This document shows, one piece after another, positions 25,622 through 33,228 of a stretch of DNA of 64,000 bases (its first letter is position 1; each line of letters opens with the position of its first letter). The position numbers were made by a program, and so were the translations under genes. The DNA is from Haladaptatus salinisoli (GTDB lineage: Archaea > Halobacteriota > Halobacteria > Halobacteriales > Haladaptataceae), in assembly GCF_020614375.1 (NCBI RefSeq), contig NZ_CP085327.1, forward strand, positions 124,001-188,000. The letters are read 5' to 3'. The notes beneath the pieces are model-generated. The model saw only the letters and a list, made by a program, of their open reading frames with translations. It was not told the DNA's origin and did not search any database.

Positions 25622-26268
25622 ATGACGTCGGAGTTGTCACATTCATGTCAGGGCGGCTCTCGACCGGCATCCCGGTTCTCGACCGGGAACTCGACGGCGG
25701 AATCCCACCGGGGAGCACGGTGGCACTCTGTGCTCGACCGGCCAGCCAGTCGGAACTCCTGTTGACGGAGTTCACGGTCAGTCGTCCGACGCTGTACCTG
25801 ACGACCGACCGCGACGAGGAGGCGGTCAGCGGGCGGTTCAGGCGCGCGCCCGGTCGCCGAACGCCCGAGGTGCGCTACGTTCCGGGCGACGCCCCGCTCG
25901 AACACGCCCGACGGTTGTTTCGACGACTGCCGGGGGGTTCGACGCTCGTCATCGACTCGATGAATCTGCTCGAACGGCAGGATTCGAGTCGCTACCGGAA
26001 CTTCCTGCACGACCTCCAACAGCACGTCCGGGGGACGGACGGTCTCGCCGTGTTCCACTGCCTCGACGGGCGGAGCGTCCCCGACCGGCGCGACGTCACC
26101 GAACACGTCGCCGACGTGGTGTTTCAGCTTCGCACCGAAATCTCGGGCGACCGAGTGGAGAACCGGCTCGCGGTGCCGAAGTTTCGCGGCGGACGGGCGC
26201 TCCCCGAAACCATCAAACTCGAACTCACGGAGTCGGTGTCCATCGACATGAGTCGGGATATCGCGTGA
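25618..26268 (+). CDS. RecA/KaiC-superfamily-like protein with degenerate Walker A
   Basis: A 216-residue protein. Its start ([26 protein letters not shown]) matches the opening of KaiC/Rad55-type domains, and a Walker B-like strand reads [10 protein letters not shown] near 115. The P-loop position, however, reads [10 protein letters not shown] and lacks the GK(S/T) needed to bind phosphate. It is therefore probably a non-hydrolysing paralogue (similar proteins in haloarchaea are called HTR-like). The 4-bp overlap with the MinD-like gene suggests the products act together. Confidence 0.7.
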   Translation: MNDVGVVTFMSGRLSTGIPVLDRELDGGIPPGSTVALCARPASQSELLLTEFTVSRPTLYLTTDRDEEAVSGRFRRAPGRRTPEVRYVPGDAPLEHARRLFRRLPGGSTLVIDSMNLLERQDSSRYRNFLHDLQQHVRGTDGLAVFHCLDGRSVPDRRDVTEHVADVVFQLRTEISGDRVENRLAVPKFRGGRALPETIKLELTESVSIDMSRDIA

Positions 26269-26304
26269 AAAGACGCCGTAACACGACCGTCGAGAGAGAT
26301 ACCG

Positions 26305-27216
26305 CTACCGGCGCTCGTCTATCCGGCGCATCTGCTCTCTGTGGAGCGTGACGATCATATCGGAGAGCACGCCGAACATGAGCAACTGCACGCCGAAGAT
26401 GATGGCGACGCCGGCGACGACCGCCAACACCTCGTGGGAGACGCGCGGCGGGATGAACCACTCGATGCCGACGTAGATGCCCAGTACGACCCCGAGGAGA
26501 CCGCTCAACATCCCCATGCTCCCGAAGTAGAACAGGGGGTTGTTCGTCTTCGCCAACTGGTAGAGCGTCATGATGATGTCGCCCCCGTCCCAGATGGGGT
26601 GGAGGTTCGTCTCGGAGTCCTCCGGTCGCTCCTCGTACCGAATCGGGACGACGGTCGTCGGGACGCCGTGTTTCACGCACTCGACGGCGAGTTCGGTTTC
26701 GACGCCGAACCCGTCGGAGGTGAGGTACGCCCGTTCCGCGGATTGCAGGGAGAACGCGCGGTAGCCGCTCAGGATGTCCTGGAAGTCCTGCCCGTGGATG
26801 ACCAGAAACGCGCGGTTGATGAGCCGATTCCCGAACTGGTTCAGTCGGGTCATCGACCCCTCGCCCATCTCGGCGAAGCGGTCGCCGATGACGTGTTCGT
26901 AGCCGTCGTCGAGGGGTTCGAGCATCCGCTCCGCGTCCTCGGGCGAGTAGGTGCCGTCCCCGTCGAGCATCAGGACGTACTCGGTTTCGATGTGGTCCAA
27001 CCCCTCGCGGACGGCCTGGCCTTTCCCCACCCCGCTCTGCTCGATGACGCGAGCGCCGCGATCCGTGGCGATGTCGCGCGTCGCATCGTCGGAGTCACCG
27101 TCGACCACGAGGACGTTCGAGAAGCCTCGATCTCGGAACCCGGCGACGACTTCACCGATGGTCTCGGCTTCGTTCAGCGTCGGGATGAGCACGCACACGT
27201 CCTCGCGGTCGGGCAT
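26305..27216 (-). CDS. aglJ: Dolichol-phosphate glycosyltransferase of the AglJ type
   Basis: A 303-residue GT2 enzyme. The GT-A domain has VLIPTLNEAETIGEV at the start, VVDGDSDD, and LDGDGTY as the metal-binding DxD region near 95. DILSGYRAFS sits at about 155, and two C-terminal membrane spans end the protein. This matches haloarchaeal AglJ (TIGR04182-type), which adds the first hexose to dolichol phosphate in N-glycan assembly. I used the ATG at 27216, which places the GT domain at the N-terminus. It is divergent from the next glycosyltransferase. Confidence 0.85.
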   Translation of the reverse strand: MPDREDVCVLIPTLNEAETIGEVVAGFRDRGFSNVLVVDGDSDDATRDIATDRGARVIEQSGVGKGQAVREGLDHIETEYVLMLDGDGTYSPEDAERMLEPLDDGYEHVIGDRFAEMGEGSMTRLNQFGNRLINRAFLVIHGQDFQDILSGYRAFSLQSAERAYLTSDGFGVETELAVECVKHGVPTTVVPIRYEERPEDSETNLHPIWDGGDIIMTLYQLAKTNNPLFYFGSMGMLSGLLGVVLGIYVGIEWFIPPRVSHEVLAVVAGVAIIFGVQLLMFGVLSDMIVTLHREQMRRIDERR

Positions 27217-27322
27217 TGTCAGGCAAGTGGGTACCGAGGCGTTAAAAGCCCAACCTTTCGCCTCGCCCGCCGTCATCGACACAATCCATAAATGTTTAAA
27301 ACAAAACGCCCAAGGGCCGGAC

Positions 27323-28465
27323 ATGAATCGGCTTGCGAAGGCTGCCGCGGTCGTCGTCGCGGCGGCCGCCCTTCCCTATCTCGCCTTTCTCGCCCTGTAC
27401 GGACTCGTGCGCCCGGACGGTTCGCCCGCCGAAAAGCGGGATGCGGAGCCGACCGTGAGCGTCGTGCTGCCGACGTACAACGAGGCGGACATCATCGAGA
27501 AGAAATTGGACGACTTGCTCGAACTGGACTACCCGATGGAGAAGGTCGAACTCGTCGTCGTCGATTCGAGCGACGACGAGACGCCCGACCTGATTCGCGA
27601 GTACCTCGCCGAGCGCGAACATCCCGAACTGACCCTCATCGAGGAGGGCGAACGCCGCGGCCTCGCGGTCGCGCTCAACGACGCCTACGCCGCGGCGAAC
27701 CACGAGATGGTGGTCAAGACCGACTGCGACTCGTTCGTGGCCGAGGACGCCCTTCGCGTCGCGGCGGCGAACCTCGCCGACCCCGACGTCGCGGCGGTCA
27801 CCGGGCAGAACGCCGAGGTGCTCGGCGGGAGCGAGGTCGAGGCGGGATATCGCGGCGTGCAAGCCCACGTCCAGACGCTCGAATCGCATCTCGACTCGAC
27901 GCTCATCTTCCACGGACCGTTCTCGGCGTTCGAGAACGACGCCATCGTCCCCATCGACCGCGATTCGCTGGCCGACGACACCGAACTCGCGCTGAAGATC
28001 CGGCGGAACGGGAAGCGAGTCGTCTTCGACCCGGCGATTCGGTACAGCGAGGCGTCCCACTCGGATTTCACGAAGCGTCGGTTGCAGAAAGACCGGCGAG
28101 GGATGGGACTGATTCGGTTGCTGGTGCGGCATCGAGATGCTTTGGGTCGGTACGGGAAGTACGGCGGGCTCGTGTTGCCGTTCAACTGGTGGTTCATGGT
28201 CGTCTCGCCGTGGCTGGTCGCGCTGGCGATCGGACTGCTGACGGGTGCCGCATTGGTCGCGGCCGGACCGTTCGGATTGGCGGTCCCCGCGGCGCTCTGG
28301 GCGTTCGTCCGGTTGGGCGGGAGCGACCGGTTGGGACCGCTACAGCCGGTGTACGCCGTCTTCGATACGCAAGTGTCGCTCTTTCGGGCGAGCGTTGAGC
28401 TGTTGCGGGGTGAAGGAGATGGAACGTGGGAGATAGACGAGGAGTTGCGGGAAGCGTTCGAATGA
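27323..28465 (+). CDS. Membrane-anchored family 2 glycosyltransferase
   Basis: A 380-residue protein. An N-terminal span (residues 5-27) is followed by a GT-A domain: SVVLPTYNEADIIEKKL, VVDSSDDET, the DCDSF acceptor/metal region near 135, and QKDRRGMGLIRLL (the Q/R-xx-RW-like site) near 255. Two further spans sit near the C-terminus (about 290-335). It adds a sugar to a lipid-linked intermediate on the cytoplasmic face. It begins 106 bp from the divergent aglJ, suggesting a shared control region. Donor and position are unknown. Confidence 0.85.
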   Translation: MNRLAKAAAVVVAAAALPYLAFLALYGLVRPDGSPAEKRDAEPTVSVVLPTYNEADIIEKKLDDLLELDYPMEKVELVVVDSSDDETPDLIREYLAEREHPELTLIEEGERRGLAVALNDAYAAANHEMVVKTDCDSFVAEDALRVAAANLADPDVAAVTGQNAEVLGGSEVEAGYRGVQAHVQTLESHLDSTLIFHGPFSAFENDAIVPIDRDSLADDTELALKIRRNGKRVVFDPAIRYSEASHSDFTKRRLQKDRRGMGLIRLLVRHRDALGRYGKYGGLVLPFNWWFMVVSPWLVALAIGLLTGAALVAAGPFGLAVPAALWAFVRLGGSDRLGPLQPVYAVFDTQVSLFRASVELLRGEGDGTWEIDEELREAFE

Positions 28466-28532
28466 AACGAATTGTAGTGGAGTAGAACCAATCCTCGTTG
28501 CTATTCGGGGGAAGTGAGTGAGAACGCTTATG

Positions 28533-28540
28533 TATTTTAA
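28533..28540 (+). promoter_or_regulatory. TATA-box-like element for the GT4-GT2-sulfatase-like run
   Basis: tattttaa is centred 26-27 nt before the ATG at 28563, so the mRNA would start at the initiation codon. It heads a run of four closely packed genes to 33169. Confidence 0.5.
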
Positions 28541-28562
28541 GGAGTTTGCAAGGTCATAAGGA

Positions 28563-29684
28563 ATGTCGGACAATCCACCCTCGGTCGCTATCCTCCACGA
28601 CCGGTTTCCGCAGATTGGGGGTGGTGAGAAGTTCGCCATCGAGGCGGCACGCACGCTCGATGCGCCGATTTACACGATGTACGTCTATCCCGGTACGGAG
28701 ATTCCAGATGACGTGCGCGTCATCCCCATCAAACAGGGGAAGTACGCACGAGGGTTATCGAAGCACGTCCTCGCGTGGAAGAACGAAGGGTCGAATCCGC
28801 TGGAAACGCTCTCCGTGGCGATGGACATGACCGACGCACATCCTGATCTCACCGAGTACGACGTGATCCTGGAGAGTGCCCCGCTGTCCAAACACTACGT
28901 CCCGACCGTCGACCAGACCATCGTCCACTATCCGCACAGTCCACCGCGATGGCTTTACGACCTCTACCGTGACCGAATGGCGTCGTTCGACTACCCCGGC
29001 GTTCGGTTCGCGTTGAAAACCTACGCGAAGTGGTGGCGCGCGCTCGACAAGGAGGCCAACGACTACGTCGATACGTTCGTCGCCAACAGCGAACTCATCC
29101 GCGACCGGATTCGGCGATACTACCATCGCGACGCGGAAGTGGTCTATCCACCCGTGACCGGCGACTGGCGCGACGAGGGTGACGACGGTTACTTCGTTAC
29201 GTGGTCGCGACTCGCCCCCGAAAAACGAATGCCACTGCTCGCCGAGGCGTTCACCGAACTGGACGAACGCCTCGTCATCGCGGGCGATGGAGCCGACCGT
29301 CAAAAACTCGAACGCATCGCACGCGGCCACGACAATATCGAAGTGCGGGGATTCGTCGACGACATTGAATCGCTCGTCGCACGTTCGACGGCGGTCATCT
29401 ACGCGCCGGTGCAAGAGGACTTCGGGCTCGTCGGAGCGGAGGCGTTAATGGCTGGAAAGCCGTTGCTCGGTGTTAACGAGGGATTCACCAAGTATCAGGT
29501 TAAGAAGGGAGTGACTGGCGAGTTATTTGAACCGACCGTAGAGTCGATTCGGGAAACTGTTCGGACGTTCGACGCAACGGACTACGATAGCGATATAATA
29601 CTAGAGAATGCAGAGAGATATAGCTATGAAGCATTTCAGGAAGGGATTCGGACGGTTATTGATCACAACTTGAAACACGCATGA
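28563..29684 (+). CDS. Family 4 glycosyltransferase
   Basis: A 373-residue GT-B enzyme. The N-terminal acceptor domain holds GGGEKFAIEAARTL and YPHSPPRWLYDLYRD. The C-terminal nucleotide-sugar domain holds the WSRLAPEKRMPLL strand and the GT4 EX7E-like region (EDFGLVGAEALMAGKPLLGV, with Glu residues spaced eight apart). It is a clear paralogue of the enzyme at 60174-61358, sharing HSPPR, EDFG and LGVNEGFTKYQ. Its AT-richer codons begin a stretch to about 31.7 kb. Its stop overlaps the next start by 4 bp. Confidence 0.88.
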   Translation: MSDNPPSVAILHDRFPQIGGGEKFAIEAARTLDAPIYTMYVYPGTEIPDDVRVIPIKQGKYARGLSKHVLAWKNEGSNPLETLSVAMDMTDAHPDLTEYDVILESAPLSKHYVPTVDQTIVHYPHSPPRWLYDLYRDRMASFDYPGVRFALKTYAKWWRALDKEANDYVDTFVANSELIRDRIRRYYHRDAEVVYPPVTGDWRDEGDDGYFVTWSRLAPEKRMPLLAEAFTELDERLVIAGDGADRQKLERIARGHDNIEVRGFVDDIESLVARSTAVIYAPVQEDFGLVGAEALMAGKPLLGVNEGFTKYQVKKGVTGELFEPTVESIRETVRTFDATDYDSDIILENAERYSYEAFQEGIRTVIDHNLKHA

Positions 29685-30364
29685 CGGTTATGAAACCGAT
29701 TTCCGCACAGAATCCAAAAATATCGGTGGTCATACCGACACTTCCGTCGAATAGCCACGATGAAGTCGTTGCGTGTCTCAAAGAACAAACGTTCGATTCG
29801 TACGAAGTACTAGTCGTAAACGATGTTGATCTAGATATCTGTGAAGCTCGAAATTCCGGTATTAAAGCTGCTTCTGGCGATATTGTAGCGCTTACGGATG
29901 ATGACTGCCGGCCTGACCCAGAGTGGCTAAGGAACGTTTGGGACGAGTTTGACGCGAGTTCGAATCTTGTTTGTTTGGAAGGGGCAGTCCACGGCGGACG
30001 AACCTATAACGGAACTCGACGGTACGTGGGCTGTAATATTTCTTTCAACCGCGAAGCTGCGCTCGCAGTTGGTGGTTTTAATAGCGACTATGCAGGCTGG
30101 CGCGACGACACCGAATTCGGTTGGAGGATGGAACGAGATGCGGGGGGCTCGTGCCGGTACAGCCAACGAGTAAAGATTCACCATCCAGACCTTCCCCGTG
30201 CGGGTATGAACGAGGAGTTAGAGATGCAGCTAAAAAGGGAGTATCCCAACCGATATGAGAATATTCTTGTCCCTGATTCGATTATTGGGTCTATAAATGA
30301 TTGGCTTTGGCGCCACGGATTCTGGGATATGATTGACAGCATCAGATACAACACCCAAAAATGA
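29681..30364 (+). CDS. Small family 2 glycosyltransferase
   Basis: A 227-residue GT-A protein with no membrane span. Motifs are ISVVIPTLPSN at about residue 13, EARNSGIKAASGDIVALTDDDCRPDPEWL (the DDD is the metal-binding site), and GGFNSDYAGWRDDTEFGWRM (the E-D/W-x-x-R acceptor region). It overlaps its neighbours by 4 bp on both sides, so it is co-translated with the GT4 enzyme and the sulfatase-like gene. A- and T-rich codons suggest transfer. The sugar is unknown. Confidence 0.85.
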   Translation: MTVMKPISAQNPKISVVIPTLPSNSHDEVVACLKEQTFDSYEVLVVNDVDLDICEARNSGIKAASGDIVALTDDDCRPDPEWLRNVWDEFDASSNLVCLEGAVHGGRTYNGTRRYVGCNISFNREAALAVGGFNSDYAGWRDDTEFGWRMERDAGGSCRYSQRVKIHHPDLPRAGMNEELEMQLKREYPNRYENILVPDSIIGSINDWLWRHGFWDMIDSIRYNTQK

Positions 30365-31677
30365 CGAATATTGCACTGGTCGTTCTTGATACGCTTCGAA
30401 AGGACGCGTTCGATAGACACTTCGACTGGCACCCCGGACAACGATTCGAGGATGCGTGGAGTACGAGCCACTGGACCGTCCCGTCACACGGATCGCTGTT
30501 TACGGGGAAGTACGCGAGCGAGGTTGGCGTTTATCGGAATGCCGAGACCCTCGACTGTGACGAACCAGTCCTCGCTGAGCGGCTTCGGAATACGGGATAC
30601 ACGACACGGGCGTTCAGCGGGAACGTGAATATTTCACGGCAGTTCGACTTCGATCGCGGCTTCGACCACTTCGAAGGGAGCTGGCGACTCCGCGAGGTCG
30701 ATCGGAATATGTTCGATTGGGACGGCTTCATCGCCAAGACGGAGGGAATGGGATTAAAGAGATTTCCGCTCGCTTTCTGGGAGTGTATTACGAGCGATTG
30801 CAACACGATTTCGTCGTTTCGATATGGTGCACTACTCAAGCTACGAGACTTGGGCTACGGGACGGATCACGTAGATGACGGTGCTCGTGACGCGCTTTCT
30901 CTCGTTCGGGAGACCAACTTTGGCGAGAAGGAATTTCTCTTCTTGAATTTGATGGAAGCACATTCACCGTACTCGGCCCCGGAGGAGTATCAGACCGTCG
31001 AACCCCCAGAAATCAGCGGGTTGAACGCGACGATCAACGAACCCGAACATGATGCGGATCGAATACGGAAGGCGTACGACGACGAAGTCAGATACCTCTC
31101 CGATATGTATCGAAAGATATTCGAGGAGCTTCGCGACGACTTCTCACTTGTCATTACCGTGAGCGATCACGGCGAGTTACTCGGCGAACACGGCGCTTGG
31201 GAACACATGTACGGAATCTACCCGGAACTAACTCACGTTCCGTTGTGCGTCTACGACGGTGAGGACAAAACGGAAACCCGAAGCGAAACCGTCAGTGTTC
31301 TCGACGTTCATCGAACAATTCTGAACGCCGCTGGCGTCGATTCTGAAAGCCGCGGTCGAGATTTAACCGAACCGATCGAAACCGGCGAGTTCCTCACCGA
31401 GTATCACGGAATCTCCGACCGGCACTATCACAAACTGAAGAACGATGGACACGCCGACATCGAACACTTCGATGATGAGCTTCGTGGAATCGCTACCGAC
31501 GGGTACTACGGCCATGAAACGTTCGACGGTTTCGAAGAACACGGAGAACGAGTTCACTCGGATCCAAGAGAACGGCTCTCCCAACTCGTTGCCCGGCTCG
31601 ACGTTCGGGAAACCCGCGATGACGTTGAACTTACCGACTCGATAAGACGACAGCTCGAAGATCTCGGATACGCGTGA
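30361..31677 (+). CDS. Alkaline-phosphatase/sulfatase-fold enzyme with atypical active site
   Basis: A 438-residue protein starting MTNIALVVLDTLRKDAF, the usual sulfatase opening with the metal-binding Asp. The metal site near 260 reads TVSDHGELLGEHG. At the catalytic position (about residue 42) it reads TVPSHGSLFTG rather than C/S-x-P-x-R, so there is no Cys or Ser to become formylglycine and no Arg. Thr could be a direct nucleophile, as in phosphoglycerol or phosphoethanolamine transferases. In the glycan operon it may add or remove a charged group. The 4-bp overlap ties it to the GT2 gene. Confidence 0.78.
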   Translation: MTNIALVVLDTLRKDAFDRHFDWHPGQRFEDAWSTSHWTVPSHGSLFTGKYASEVGVYRNAETLDCDEPVLAERLRNTGYTTRAFSGNVNISRQFDFDRGFDHFEGSWRLREVDRNMFDWDGFIAKTEGMGLKRFPLAFWECITSDCNTISSFRYGALLKLRDLGYGTDHVDDGARDALSLVRETNFGEKEFLFLNLMEAHSPYSAPEEYQTVEPPEISGLNATINEPEHDADRIRKAYDDEVRYLSDMYRKIFEELRDDFSLVITVSDHGELLGEHGAWEHMYGIYPELTHVPLCVYDGEDKTETRSETVSVLDVHRTILNAAGVDSESRGRDLTEPIETGEFLTEYHGISDRHYHKLKNDGHADIEHFDDELRGIATDGYYGHETFDGFEEHGERVHSDPRERLSQLVARLDVRETRDDVELTDSIRRQLEDLGYA

Positions 31678-31696
31678 ACGGCGGCGGACGACCAAC

Positions 31697-33169
31697 ATGA
31701 CAACGGACGCTACGGACGTCAGTCTAAGCGGCGAGACTGCGAAGGCGACGGTGGCAAAGTTCACGATGGCGTTGAGCGGGTTCGTTGGAACGGTTCTGTT
31801 CGCTCGACTGTTAGGCCCCGTGTCGTTCGGTGGATTCTACCTCTTACTCGGAGTAGTCAAAATCGCCGATAGACCGATTCACGGCTGGACTATTGCGGCG
31901 AAGAAACGATTCTCGGAACACCGTGTTCGGGATGAGGCAGTCGTCGGCTCCCAAGCCGTCTTCATTGCGGTCTGGCTCGTCGTTATCGGAGTGGGGTCGC
32001 TAACGTTCTCGGAAGAGCTTCGGGATTACACCGGTCTCGTCGCGGCACCGGTTTTATTCCTGGTCCTGTTGGCGTCCGAGCCGCTGTACGAACCGTTCGA
32101 GAAACTCTTACAAGGCCGCGGTCAGATCGGTGTCGCGACGTGGATCGATACGCTCCGGTCTTATCTGACCCTCCCGTTGCAACTCGGATTCGTTCTCACA
32201 GGATTTGGGGTCGCAGGGATGGTATACGGACTGGCGGGTGCAACGGTACTGTCGATTCCCGTCGTTCTCTATTTCCTCCGGACGCCGCCTGAGCTGCCGT
32301 CTTATTCGCTACTCCGAAGTCTTTGGGAGTACGCTAAGTACAGCATCCCCTCGAGTTTTTTCGGAACCATTTATGACCGGTTCGACGTCCTTCTACTCGG
32401 ACTACTTCTCACACCTGCCGCGGCAGGCTACTACGAGGTAGCAGCCAAATTGACACTCCCTGCGGTGTTCGTCGGATCCACGGCAGCCAGCGGACTGATG
32501 GCTCGCGTGAGTGCCAACCGGAGTAAAGGAAAAGAAGTTGCCGATGATGTGACCAACACGCTCGCTTTTACGAGCGTACTCGCTATTCCCATATTCTTCG
32601 GCGCGCTCGCAATACCAACGTCGCTCATCATCACTGTCTACGGCAGTGAGTATGCCCCGGCAGCGACGCTCCTCGTCGGCATCGCGGGTTATCGCCTTCT
32701 CAAATCACAGAACGCACCGCTCACACAGACGGTAAACGGGTTGGATAACCCCGAGATGACTATGCGAATCTCAGCTATCGCACTCACGGTCAACATCGTT
32801 GTGGGCGTAGTACTCGTTCTTCGGGTCGGTCCCGTCGGAGTCGTCCTCGCCACGCTTCTAGCCGAAGTCATCCGCTACCTTTGGCTCGCGGTCGTAGTTC
32901 GGCGATCGATTCCGAACGTGAAACTCCTACCATCAACGCTCATCGAACAGATAGGAGCGGGATTTCTGATGTTCCTCATCGTCTCAGTCACCCACGGGTA
33001 TCTCCCCGTTCGATCTTGGACCGATCTCTCGCTCTTGCTCTTGGTCGGTGCGAGTACATACGGTTTCGCCTTACTCGCCATCAGCACCCGACTTCGTCAC
33101 ACCATCGGAAGCGTCCTCCGAGGCTCCCGAATCGAGCAGTTCGTCCCCCGGCCCATTTTGAAGTGGTGA
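31697..33169 (+). CDS. Oligosaccharide flippase (Wzx/AglR-like)
   Basis: A 490-residue, very hydrophobic protein with about 14 spans. It opens GETAKATVAKFTMALSGFVGTVLFARLLGP, the N-terminal signature of polysaccharide-biosynthesis exporters of the MATE/MOP superfamily. It has the mid-protein GYYEVAAKLTLPAVFVG segment. It should flip the lipid-linked glycan from the inner to the outer face. It starts 19 bp after the sulfatase-like gene and precedes aglB, as expected for a glycan-assembly operon. Confidence 0.87.
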   Translation: MTTDATDVSLSGETAKATVAKFTMALSGFVGTVLFARLLGPVSFGGFYLLLGVVKIADRPIHGWTIAAKKRFSEHRVRDEAVVGSQAVFIAVWLVVIGVGSLTFSEELRDYTGLVAAPVLFLVLLASEPLYEPFEKLLQGRGQIGVATWIDTLRSYLTLPLQLGFVLTGFGVAGMVYGLAGATVLSIPVVLYFLRTPPELPSYSLLRSLWEYAKYSIPSSFFGTIYDRFDVLLLGLLLTPAAAGYYEVAAKLTLPAVFVGSTAASGLMARVSANRSKGKEVADDVTNTLAFTSVLAIPIFFGALAIPTSLIITVYGSEYAPAATLLVGIAGYRLLKSQNAPLTQTVNGLDNPEMTMRISAIALTVNIVVGVVLVLRVGPVGVVLATLLAEVIRYLWLAVVVRRSIPNVKLLPSTLIEQIGAGFLMFLIVSVTHGYLPVRSWTDLSLLLLVGASTYGFALLAISTRLRHTIGSVLRGSRIEQFVPRPILKW

Positions 33170-33196
33170 CCCCTTCTCTCGTTGCGCTATCATAAG

Positions 33197-33204
33197 GCTT
33201 ATCC
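33197..33204 (+). promoter_or_regulatory. TATA-box-like element for aglB
   Basis: gcttatcc is centred about 29 nt before the ATG at 33229. It gives aglB its own promoter, separate from the upstream glycosyltransferase run. Confidence 0.45.
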
Positions 33205-33228
33205 CCACTTTGCCAGACCTTCTACTCA

